Program-made: the position numbers and the translations under genes
Shown: positions 18,752 to 26,718 of the stretch, one piece after another
How the letters are laid out: each line of letters begins with the position of its first letter
How positions within the stretch are numbered: the stretch's first letter is position 1
Origin: CBDFGT01 sp965247225
GTDB taxonomy: Bacteria > Pseudomonadota > Alphaproteobacteria > Rhizobiales > Rhizobiaceae
NCBI GenBank assembly: GCA_965247225.1
Contig: CBDFGT010000017.1
Location: forward strand, 62,001 to 126,000
Direction of reading: 5' to 3'
DNA length: 64,000 nucleotides
The notes under the pieces: generated by a model
The model's database searches: none
What the model was told of the DNA's origin: nothing
The model's input: the letters and a program-made list of their open reading frames with translations, nothing else

Positions 18752-19319
18752 ATGATCCATAGTTTTGCTGATGCTGAAACTGAGCGTATTTGGTGCGGCT
18801 TGCGAAGCAAGGTATTGCCATTCGATATTCAAAATACCGCATTGCGGAAGTTGCGTATGATGAACCAGGCAAGAACGATAGAGGATCTGCGCCTACCGCC
18901 CGGGAACCGGCTTGAACTTCCTCAAAAGCAACAGGGCAGGGCAGTATAGAGCATGATGTCTCTGACTGGAACCCATTCTGTTGGCTCAAGCGGCGGGAAA
19001 TGGTGTGTCGGATGGCGCGTGTCGTAGCAGGACGCATACGGCCAGGCCACCCGGCGCAACAGTGACCCCGCTTCAGCCAACTGTTCGGGCGACAAGGAAT
19101 TTTCACGATCATCTTCGGCTTTTGTCTCGACCATACGTCCTTGTATGTCCATGCGCCAAAAGCCTTGATCCTCGTAAAAAATTCCTTGTCGCAGAATGGT
19201 TCCAGTGAGAGACATCATGCTCTGGTATCCGCATCAACGACCGGTGGCGCATATGCTTTGACTGGAATGAAACAGGACCGAAAAATGTTGAAATCGTCGA
19301 CTGTCGCTGCAGCCGATGA
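18752..19319 (+). pseudogene. higB: HigB-type (RelE superfamily) toxin, split by an insertion
   Basis: The N-terminal part (18752-18947) reads MIHSF..., PFDIQNTALRKLRMM and DLRLPPGNRLE, a clear HigB toxin start. After that Glu one extra base shifts the frame; reading the next frame gives LKSNRAGQY as expected. A 276-bp inverted-repeat element then interrupts the gene. Past it, 19224-19319 encodes GIRINDRWRICFDWNE and VEIVD before TGA, the normal HigB C-terminus. Joined, the parts give ~96 residues, the normal HigB size. The active protein cannot be made, so no mRNA-cleaving toxin is expected. The frame continues from the natural start into a premature stop at 18947-18949 contributed by the element edge. 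Confidence 0.86.
18948..19223. mobile_element. 276-bp MITE-like element with 32/33-bp terminal inverted repeats
   Basis: The ends are inverted copies: AGAGCATGATGTCTCT at 18948 and its complement at 19208-19223. The match extends over 33 bp at the left (18948-18980) and 32 bp at the right (19192-19223), with one mismatch and one extra C. The element sits inside higB. The interior (~210 bp) has no transposase; a minus-strand frame (19218 down to 18922) starts inside the right repeat and encodes 98 residues without a recognisable domain. No unambiguous target duplication is visible: flanks read CAGTAT and GGTATC, sharing GTAT with one base offset. No second full copy is in the window. Confidence 0.75.
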
Positions 19320-19605
19320 ACATCTTGAAAATCCCTCTCCGGGTGTGATCCTCCTCGAAGAGTTCATGGCACCGCTCGGTATCAGCCAAAATGCACTTGC
19401 GCGGGCTATTCGTGTTTCACCAAGGCGTATCAATGAAGTCGTTCAGGGCAGGCGTAGCATAACTGCAGGTACGGATCTTCGCCTCGCGCACTATTTCGGT
19501 ATTTCTGAAGGCTTTTTTCTCGGCTTGCAGAGTGATTATGAGCTGATGCAGAAAAAACGTGAGATCAGTGCGGAGCTGGATCAGATTACGCCAAGGGCCG
19601 CCTGA
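19285..19605 (+). CDS. higA: HigA family antitoxin (XRE helix-turn-helix)
   Basis: 106 residues. After SPGVILLEEFMAPLGISQ comes the HTH (about 32-55: NALARAIRVSPRRINEVV), then TAGTDLRLAHYFG and GFFLGLQSDYEL, the HigA/VapI-like signature. HigA neutralises HigB and represses the operon. I chose ATG 19285 (MLKSS); ATG 19267 is an alternative. The start lies within the last codons of the higB remnant, the usual toxin-first arrangement. With higB split, this is an orphan antitoxin whose link to the hig promoter is now interrupted by 276 bp. The reading frame itself is intact. Converges on dnaB with a 5-bp gap. Confidence 0.9.
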   Translation: MLKSSTVAAADEHLENPSPGVILLEEFMAPLGISQNALARAIRVSPRRINEVVQGRRSITAGTDLRLAHYFGISEGFFLGLQSDYELMQKKREISAELDQITPRAA

Positions 19606-19610
19606 TCCGA

Positions 19611-21107
19611 TCAATGCTCCTCATACTGGCTGAAGCTGGGATCGGCCAGATCGGTGAACCGGGTGTACTCTGCCTGGAAGGCCAGCTTCACCGTTCCCGT
19701 GGGACCATGGCGCTGCTTGGCGATAATGACATCAGCCGTGCCTTTCACCTTCTCGAACAGCGCTTCCCATTCCGGATATTTCGGATCATGCAGGTCACGG
19801 GGCTCGGAATTCTTCACATAATATTCTTCACGAAACACAAACAGCACCACGTCGGCGTCCTGCTCGATCGAGCCCGATTCACGCAGGTCGGAGAGTTGCG
19901 GGCGCTTGTCCTCACGGCTTTCCACCTGACGCGAAAGCTGGGACAGCGCGATGATCGGCACATTCAGCTCCTTGCCAAGCGCTTTAAGGCCGGTGGTGAT
20001 CTGGGTGATTTCCTGCACGCGGTTATCGCCGGATTTGCCGGAACCGGTCATCAGCTGGATATAGTCCACCACCAGGCAATCAAGGCCGCGCTGCCGTTTC
20101 AGGCGTCGCGCCCGGGCCGAAAGCTGGGCTATGGAAATACCACCGGTCTGGTCGATATAGAGCGGCACTTTCTGCATCATCTGTGAGCAGGCCACCAGCT
20201 TTTCAAAATCCGCTTCGGTAATTTCCCCGCGGCGGATCTTGGAGGAGGATACTTCCGTCTGCTCGGAAATAATACGGGTTGCCAGCTGTTCCGACGACAT
20301 TTCCAGCGAGTAGAAGCCGACAACGCCACCATTCCTGGCCTTTGTAGAGCCGTCTGCCTGAACTTCACCTTCGTAGGAAGCTGCAATGTTGAAGGCGATA
20401 TTGGTGGCAAGCGAGGTTTTGCCCATGCCCGGACGTCCGGCCAGAACGATCAGGTCAGAGCGCTGCAAACCGCCCATTTTGGCGTCCAGCGCGTGAATGC
20501 CGGTGGAAATGCCCGACAGATGGCCGTCGCGCTCAAAGGCGGCACCTGCCATGTCGATGGCGAGTGCCACAGCGTCGTTGAAAGACTGGAAGCCGCCGTC
20601 ATAACGCCCGTTTTCCGCCAGTTCAAACAGGCGGCGTTCGGTATCTTCAATCTGCTGCTGCGGTGGCATGTCCAGCGGCGCATCATAGGCAATGTTGACC
20701 ACATCTTCGCCGATGGTGATCAGCGAGCGGCGCAGTGCCAGATCATAGATCGCACGGCCATAATCTTCGGCATTGATAATCGAGACCGCTTCGACCGCCA
20801 GCCGGGCCAGGTAGCCCGCCACGGTCATGTCGCCGACCTTTGCATCCGAAGGCAGGAAAGTCTTGATGGTCACGGGAGTGGCCGTCTTGCCCATGCGGAT
20901 AATATCACCGGCAACCTCAAAGATCTTGCGGTGCAGCGGCTCGTAAAAATGCACGCCCTTGAGAAAGTCCGAGACGCGATAATAGGCGTCATTGTTCACA
21001 AGCATGGCACCCAGGAGCGCCTGCTCGGCTTCCACATTGTTCGGAGCCTCGCGATAATGCGGTTCAGCCGGTGTAACGGTTGCCAATTTTCGAACTGCGT
21101 CACTCAT
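19611..21107 (-). CDS. dnaB: Replicative DNA helicase
   Basis: 498 residues. N-terminal DnaB domain (about 20-125: PNNVEAEQALLGAML), linker, and RecA-like motor with Walker A AGRPGMGKTS (Lys230) and the DnaB H4 region (QLSRQVESR). Forms the hexameric helicase at the fork. There is no intein at the P-loop. The start at 21107 gives MSDAVRKLATVTP; a frame 42 codons longer crosses into the terminator region. Follows rplI by 254 bp. Confidence 0.96.
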   Translation of the reverse strand: MSDAVRKLATVTPAEPHYREAPNNVEAEQALLGAMLVNNDAYYRVSDFLKGVHFYEPLHRKIFEVAGDIIRMGKTATPVTIKTFLPSDAKVGDMTVAGYLARLAVEAVSIINAEDYGRAIYDLALRRSLITIGEDVVNIAYDAPLDMPPQQQIEDTERRLFELAENGRYDGGFQSFNDAVALAIDMAGAAFERDGHLSGISTGIHALDAKMGGLQRSDLIVLAGRPGMGKTSLATNIAFNIAASYEGEVQADGSTKARNGGVVGFYSLEMSSEQLATRIISEQTEVSSSKIRRGEITEADFEKLVACSQMMQKVPLYIDQTGGISIAQLSARARRLKRQRGLDCLVVDYIQLMTGSGKSGDNRVQEITQITTGLKALGKELNVPIIALSQLSRQVESREDKRPQLSDLRESGSIEQDADVVLFVFREEYYVKNSEPRDLHDPKYPEWEALFEKVKGTADVIIAKQRHGPTGTVKLAFQAEYTRFTDLADPSFSQYEEH

Positions 21108-21303
21108 GGATGGGCCTGTCTGTGAAATGTCAAAATTCGTTGTAACGGGCAGGGCATGCCGAGTCAGTTGGTACTTGGGGTCAGGCTCTGTTTCTGCACA
21201 GCTGGAAACATCGGGGAAAAGTTTATTTTCCAATTGACCGTTGCAAATAACAATTTAACTGATTCTCCTGCCGCCGCAGAACGAAAACACCGCGGGCGAG
21301 CAC

Positions 21304-21332
21304 AAAAAAACGCCCGGAATTGCCTCCGGGCG
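21304..21332 (-). terminator. Rho-independent terminator after rplI
   Basis: On the minus strand a perfect 8-bp stem (CGCCCGGA with its complement, 21311-21332, 6-nt loop) is followed by seven T residues (21310-21304). It lies ~30 bp past the rplI stop and ends the rpsF-rpsR-DUF2232-rplI unit before dnaB. Confidence 0.9.
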
Positions 21333-21361
21333 TCCATCACGAGGCCATGGCCCCCTGAGGC

Positions 21362-21937
21362 TTACTCGTCGTCGCCATCGCGGTCAGCGTCGGGATCGAA
21401 GAAGTCTTCCGGACGCAGGGCATCTTCGTCAACGCCGTAGATGGCATCGGCCGATGTCAGGTTTTCACCCTGCTTCTGGCGGGCAGCTTCTTCAGCCGAA
21501 CGGGCAACGTTCAGTTCAACCGTGATCACCACTTCCGCATGAAGGACCAGCGACACATTGTGCAGGCCGATGGTCTTGATCGGTGTGTTGAGATCAACCT
21601 GGTTGCGACCGATGCTGAAACCCTCTGTTGCCAGTGTTTCAACGATATCACGGGCAGCAACAGAACCGTAGAGCTGACCGGTTTCACCGGCGGAACGCAC
21701 CACGGTGAAAGACTTGCCCGCAAGCTTTTCTGCAATGGCAGAAGCTTCGGTCTTGCGCTCAAGGTTGCGGGCTTCCAGTGTCGCGCGCTCGGCTTCAAAG
21801 CGGGCGCTGTTGGCTGCATTTGCGCGCAGCGCCTTGCCCAGTGGCAGCAGGTAGTTACGGGCAAATCCGTCGCGAACCTTGACGGTTTCGCCCATCTGGC
21901 CGAGTTTCGGAATGCGTTCAAGAAGAATAACTTGCAT
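21362..21937 (-). CDS. rplI: 50S ribosomal protein L9
   Basis: 191 residues. The N-terminal domain has the L9 signature MQVILLERIPKLGQMGETV and GFARNYLLPLGKA, followed by the long connecting helix and an rRNA-binding C-domain (GQLYGSVAARDI). It exceeds E. coli L9 (149 aa) by an acidic C-terminal extension (EDFFDPDADRDGDDE), as is usual in Hyphomicrobiales. The gene is the last of the rpsF operon. Confidence 0.97.
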   Translation of the reverse strand: MQVILLERIPKLGQMGETVKVRDGFARNYLLPLGKALRANAANSARFEAERATLEARNLERKTEASAIAEKLAGKSFTVVRSAGETGQLYGSVAARDIVETLATEGFSIGRNQVDLNTPIKTIGLHNVSLVLHAEVVITVELNVARSAEEAARQKQGENLTSADAIYGVDEDALRPEDFFDPDADRDGDDE

Positions 21938-22001
21938 GGTCTTGTCCCTTTTGGAGTGTTTCAGACAGGTTTGGGTGTTGGTTCAGGTGCTGTTGTCAGC
22001 G

Positions 22002-22946
22002 TCAGGGCCTCTCGGTTGGTGTCAGGGCAATGGCACGACGTGTGTCCATCAGGCCGACAACGATAAAAACGAACCCTGAAAAGAAAATGGTGAAATAGGC
22101 AAGGATGAGCACAGGCATACGCCAGCTCTTGCCGCGCGTGCGGTAGTGAAATGACGCAAGGCCCGACAGCAGAAAGCCGCCGCCAAATGCCCCGCAGAGC
22201 ACCGCTCCGGCAACACCGGCGAGCCCGCCAGCAAACATCATCACCATGCCTGCCAGAAAGGCGAAGACAGCATTGCCGTTCATCCGCAGGCTTGAGGGCA
22301 TATCCTCGCGCGGACGCAGGGCCTTTGTCGACATGCGCACAATCAGTGCTGCAAAATAATAGGCTGCAAAGATCAGGATCACCCACAGGGCCGCCTGTGT
22401 CATGGGCAGGATATAGAAATAGACCGCTTTCACGGAGTCCAGTGCCGCGGCATCCAGCGCAAGGCTCGGATCCTGTTCCGCCATGGCTGAGGAGACCACA
22501 TCAATCAGGCGCGATACAGTGGCCCGGTCATAATCACTGATGAAGAGGACGGCACAGACCGCAATGGCAACCATGGCGCAGACCTGCAGCATCATGTCAG
22601 ACAGCGGATACCAGGCCAGCACATTTTCCGGGCCACCCAGTTCGGTTGCAGGCCGCGCCATATTGGCCAGCCGCGCCATCCATGCAGACTGGATTTGCGG
22701 CACAAGCAGGATCATCAGCGCAAAGGAGGGAGAAACAGCAAAGGCCAGGACGGCAAAACAGGCTGCAAGGGCGGCAAAGGAAGCGGCAGCGCCAAAGGCA
22801 AGGCCGGAAATCAACACCGGCATGGCCGAAAGGATCATCAGGAAAGTGGAAGCATCAATATTGCGCGTCGCTCCCATCACCAGAAAGGCGGAAGCAACAC
22901 CTGCAAGGCCACCGGCCAACAGTGATGTCGTCATCGAAGTGTTCAA
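22002..22946 (-). CDS. DUF2232 domain membrane protein
   Basis: 314 residues, strongly hydrophobic with about eight transmembrane helices and a C-terminal pair of helices. The position between rpsR and rplI and the YybS/DUF2232-like makeup identify a conserved alphaproteobacterial membrane protein of unknown function. The N-terminus (MNTSMTTSLLAGGLAGVASAFLVMG) starts directly with a helix; an internal Met at residue 5 is another possible start. No catalytic motif is seen. Confidence 0.8.
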   Translation of the reverse strand: MNTSMTTSLLAGGLAGVASAFLVMGATRNIDASTFLMILSAMPVLISGLAFGAAASFAALAACFAVLAFAVSPSFALMILLVPQIQSAWMARLANMARPATELGGPENVLAWYPLSDMMLQVCAMVAIAVCAVLFISDYDRATVSRLIDVVSSAMAEQDPSLALDAAALDSVKAVYFYILPMTQAALWVILIFAAYYFAALIVRMSTKALRPREDMPSSLRMNGNAVFAFLAGMVMMFAGGLAGVAGAVLCGAFGGGFLLSGLASFHYRTRGKSWRMPVLILAYFTIFFSGFVFIVVGLMDTRRAIALTPTERP

Positions 22947-23089
22947 GGTCGCTGTCCTGCATCAAGCAGTTAGAGGATCTGCGCAAGTTCACGCCAAAAT
23001 CCCCAACATGGGTTTTCAGGGTTCCGATCCGCGCCCATCGCGAAAAGGAGGACAGGAGGCACTTGAAACAGCGCCTCCCGCAATGGCAA

Positions 23090-23341
23090 TCAGGACAGAA
23101 CGTAAGGCAGCAGGCCGAGGAAACGGGCGCGCTTGATGGCCTTGGCCAGTTCACGCTGTTTCTTCTGGCAAACAGCTGTAATACGCGAAGGTACAATCTT
23201 GCCGCGCTCGGAAATGTAGCGCTGCAAAAGACGCACGTCCTTGTAATCGATCTTTGGAGCGTTTGCACCGGAGAACGGGCAGGTCTTGCGACGACGGTGG
23301 AAAGGACGGCGTGCGCCGCCTGCGGATGATGTGTCAGCCAT
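23090..23341 (-). CDS. rpsR: 30S ribosomal protein S18
   Basis: 83 residues, with RRKTCPFSGANAPKIDYKD, LLQRYISERGKI and VPSRITAVCQKKQREL, all diagnostic of S18. Pairs with S6 on the small-subunit platform. It lies 12 bp after rpsF. A gap of 143 bp separates it from the DUF2232 gene; nothing distinctive is seen there. Confidence 0.98.
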   Translation of the reverse strand: MADTSSAGGARRPFHRRRKTCPFSGANAPKIDYKDVRLLQRYISERGKIVPSRITAVCQKKQRELAKAIKRARFLGLLPYVLS

Positions 23342-23353
23342 TCGAATCTCTCC

Positions 23354-23809
23354 TTATATCCGGTCTTCACGGGGACGACGTGGGCGATCTTCGCGAGGAC
23401 CACGGTCTTCACGCGGGCCACGGTCAGGGCGCTCGGAGCGGAAACCGCCTTCTTCACGGTCGCCACGGCGTGGCCGGTCGTCACGGTCGCGCTTCTGCAT
23501 CATGGCAGAGGCACCTTCTTCAAAGGCTTCGACCGAAACAGTCATGTAGCGAAGAAGATCTTCGTTGATGCGCTGCTGACGTTCCATTTCGTGAACAGCG
23601 GCAGCCGGAGCATCAATGTCCATGAGGACATAATGCGCCTTGCGGTTCTTCTTGATGCGGTATGTCAGGGACTTCAGGCCCCAGTTTTCGACGCGCCCGA
23701 CTTTGCCACCGTTTGCTTCGATGATGCCTGTGTAAGCCTTTACCAGGTCATCAACTTGCTGCGCGGTAACGTCCTGCCGGGCAAGGAACACGTGTTCATA
23801 AAGAGCCAT
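23354..23809 (-). CDS. rpsF: 30S ribosomal protein S6
   Basis: 151 residues. The ferredoxin-like core is typical (MALYEHVFLARQD; NWGLKSLTYRIKKNRKAHYVLMDI). From about residue 108 a low-complexity Arg/Asp/Glu/Pro tail replaces the short E. coli C-terminus, with a tandem RGPRED repeat. Such tails are common in alphaproteobacterial S6. First gene of the operon rpsF-rpsR-DUF2232-rplI. Confidence 0.98.
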   Translation of the reverse strand: MALYEHVFLARQDVTAQQVDDLVKAYTGIIEANGGKVGRVENWGLKSLTYRIKKNRKAHYVLMDIDAPAAAVHEMERQQRINEDLLRYMTVSVEAFEEGASAMMQKRDRDDRPRRGDREEGGFRSERPDRGPREDRGPREDRPRRPREDRI

Positions 23810-24067
23810 TATGGTCTTGCCTTTCTTGCGTTAATCGGCACCCGGGAAACGGCGGCTAAGCCTCAACGACTGTTCTTAAGGGGCTGTGCCCCGGCAAGAA
23901 AGCGTTCCATGGAGAAGGTCGAGAGCGGAGACACGGGAGGCTGGAACCATTCTGTTCCCACGGTCTGATCCTCAAATCCAGGATAACCGGCCCTCCGTTC
24001 AGCCACCAGCCAGTAACCTGAGTGTTGCGAACAGCGCGGTGTATACGCATATTTTGCCGGATAGCAA
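23810..24067 (-). promoter_or_regulatory. rpsF leader: candidate promoter and structured 5' UTR
   Basis: The 415 bp between rpsF and the aldo/keto reductase remnant holds no convincing gene. A minus-strand promoter candidate is TTGCTA (24067-24062), 16 bp, TATACA (24045-24040), which would give a leader of ~230 nt. The leader contains a GGGGC-ACA-GCCCC hairpin and a GGCTTAGCCGCCG stretch near the start codon. S6:S18 autoregulatory leaders occur before rpsF in many bacteria, so this is a candidate, unproven. The rest (24068-24224) shows nothing distinct. Confidence 0.4.
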
Positions 24068-24224
24068 GGCCCCCGGACGAAATTAAGGGGCAGAAAAGCT
24101 TTTTCAGATTACGGTCATCAAGGAATCTCCAAAACCCGGCCATCGTCCATCATGGTGAATGCGTCGTTTGGCGTGATGCAAACAAGCGCATACTGTACCC
24201 GTGAAATAGCGATTGCGCACAAAA

Positions 24225-25270
24225 TCAGATCGGCAGCGGATACATGCGGTAAACGGCATGGATGGCCGCCTTTACCTCATGACTCAGAATCAGTGCATGA
24301 GAGCCAATGTTGATTTTCAGCTGCTCCATGTTCGTGGCACCGATAATGACAGAGGTCATGAACGGGCGTGTCAACAGGAAGGAAAGCGCCATGGCGGATG
24401 GATCAAGACCGTGCTGGCGGGCAATCTCGACATAGGCGGCAGTCGCAGGATCCTGTAGGCGCTGCAACCGCCCGTGCAGGTCGGCTGTTGATTGCGGCGC
24501 GTGATCCGGCAGGCACAGCCCCGTTGAGGTATTTTCCGCTCAAAATGCCTGCTGCCAATGGGGAATAGGCCAGGAGCCCGACATTTTCATGATGGGCCAC
24601 CTCTGCCATATCCGTATCAAACAGGCGGCACAGCAGGTTATATTCATTCTGGATTGTGGCAACACGCGGCAGGCCATGGCTTTCTGCAATGGTGAGCATT
24701 TGCATCGTACCCCAGGCTGTATCATTGGAAAGGCCGATGGCGCGGATTTTTGCCGTCTTTGACAAAGTCGCCAAGCGTTTCCAGAATCTCCAGCATTTCG
24801 GCCTTCACCTTGCCGGTGTCCTGCGTCGTGGGATTATAGGCCCAGTTTCCGCGAAAGGCATAGGCTCCGCGGTTTGGCCAGTGCAACTGGTAAAGGTCAA
24901 TGTAATCGGTACGCAGACGATCAAGGCTCATGTGCAGCGCGTCGGTAATTTCCTTGCGGTTCATGGGCGCACCATTGCGGATCCACGGACGGCCCGGACC
25001 GGAAACCTTGGTGGCCAGGACAATGTCCTTGCGCTTGCCGGTCTTTTCAAACCATGTGCCGATAAAACGCTCCGTGTCGCCTTGCGTTTCTGGCGATGTG
25101 GGCGTCACCGGATAGAGTTCGGCAGTATCAAAGAAATTGATCCCCTGATCAACAGCATAATCCATCTGTTCATGGGCTTGCTGCTCGCTGTTCTGGGAAC
25201 CCCAGGTCATCGTTCCAAGGCAAATTTCAGACACCTGCATCTCAGTGCGGCCAAGGCGGTTATATTTCAT
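24225..25270 (-). pseudogene. Aldo/keto reductase (Tas-like), two frameshifts
   Basis: The three frames together reproduce a full ~346-residue aldo/keto reductase: NRLGRTEMQVSEICLGTM, INFFDTAELYPV, then GLSNDTAWG, QNEYNLLCR, and HGLDPSAMALSF to YRMYPLPI at the end. The catalytic Asp-Tyr region is present. The frame is lost at a run of five A on the coding strand (near 24749), where four would restore it, and again at a CC (near 24479), where one C would. Each is a single extra base in a short run, and the flanking residues stay conserved. Either a very recent pseudogene or sequence errors. Confidence 0.82.
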
Positions 25271-25359
25271 CGATAAAACTCACTTTTGGGAGAAGGACGG
25301 AAGGCAAGATATTGAGAGCGCAACATGCTTCTAGCACAGGTCAGGGGACGTGAGAAAGG

Positions 25360-26491
25360 TCATTCCGGCGCATTGTAGGGCATGACAAAATTTTGACCAC
25401 CGGTTGAGGTCAGGCCCCAGTAAGAGCCGTTGATATCGCGCAGGCGGTTGGGCATGAAGGCAAGCGGGCGATCATTTCTGTAGGTTGCGTCCAGCTCGCA
25501 GGACAGAATGTCAGCCCAGAAATCCACCGACAGGAAAGCATGATATATGCCGATGCTGGAGGAAAACAGGTCTGCCCTGCCTCCCCGAATGGCTTCGGGC
25601 AGAAAATGCGGCGCATTGTTCAGCAGCATGGTGGTGGCCTTGCCAAAAAAGCGGGCCTCCAGGAGTGTGCCGGAACTGAGCGATGCAACATGCTGGACGT
25701 CAGGCCGGCCCAGCACCTGATAGATATCCTGGCCACTGGTCATCGACCGGAATGCTGTTCCTCTGCAAAAGGGCCATGGTGGCCGGATCCGGTTGCGGCG
25801 AGAAGGGATGCGGGCGAAACACCAGCGGTGCGATGGCGGCAAGCCCTGCCAGCCGGTGTTCATGCATGGCCCATGTCTGTATCATCCCGTCCTGAATGAG
25901 CGAACTGTCAAACGGGGTTTGGCCCAGAAGAAGTGTCCGGGGTTCTCCGGTGCTGCCCGGAGGTGTTCTGCGAATGAGGGCAGCCCTGTGCATATGGGCA
26001 TGCAGGCGCACATCGTCTGCATGCAGGGCATAGGTTTCAAGCCGCGCGAGAATGTCCGGCCTGTTTGTGGAAAAGCCGAAGAAAATATCATCCATGAACC
26101 GGACCGGATGCCAGCGCACATTCACAAACGGCACGTCAAGGGCTTCCAGAACCCGCTGGACAAAAGGCGTGATCTCAAAGCCGATCACCAGCGCCCCGGC
26201 TACATGCCGTTCAAACAGCTCTGTGGTTTGCGGTTTCGGGCTCCGGTCAAAAAGGCGTGCCCATCCGGCACTGTCGGCTGCAAGTCCTTCGCTTTCATAG
26301 ACGCCATCCCCGTCAAACGCCCCATGGTCTTCCCATTCCAGGAGTTCGACCGGAAGCCGCGTTGCCTGCGCGATCTGGGCTTCCAGCAGGCATTTGAAGA
26401 AGACGGTATTGACCCGGAAACTGGCGCGTGTTGACCGTGTATCGGTCAGGCGCAACAGATCGGAGGTTACAAGAATTCGGTTCAGTTTCAT
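25360..26491 (-). pseudogene. Putative GT-B-like glycosyltransferase, one frameshift
   Basis: Not a family I can name. Two overlapping frames join at about 25733, where one extra C (GGCC for GGC) breaks the frame; corrected, the protein is ~377 residues from MKLNRILVTSDL. It has a long mixed alpha/beta N-terminal half, then RPHPFSPQPDP and, ~50 residues later, SLSSGTLLEARFFGK. This HP ... SS-x3-EA spacing is seen in capsule-type (KpsC/KpsS) and sialyltransferase-like enzymes, so a surface-polysaccharide transferase is my guess. It stands alone, divergent from fabD across 227 bp. Confidence 0.55.
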
Positions 26492-26718
26492 TTTGACTTT
26501 CAAAACCTTTGTGGTAACGCGATGCGCAAGGCGCAGGAACGGTCGGCTGCAAACTGAAATCCGGGCTTTTGCACCAATGAGCATGAGGCACGCCTTTTTG
26601 GTAGCCTTATCTGGACCACCGGGACGTGTTTGCAAGATCCACGGGAAAAAACTTGACCAACGAAAGACGTGACCGGACATGCAACCGGTGTCTGAAAAAA
26701 ACAGCAGGGAGATTGCAT

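Noticed and set aside
18947..19229. A GTAT target-site duplication for the higB element
   Set aside because: GTAT occurs on both sides, but one base off the repeat end on the right, and using it would not restore the toxin frame. Exact boundaries stay open.
19611..21107. Intein in DnaB
   Set aside because: Walker A and flanking residues are continuous and the length is normal (498 aa).
24225..25270. Programmed frameshifting in the aldo/keto reductase
   Set aside because: The A5 run is not a usual slippery heptamer, no stimulatory structure is evident, and a second shift occurs at an unrelated CC. Not a known feature of this family.
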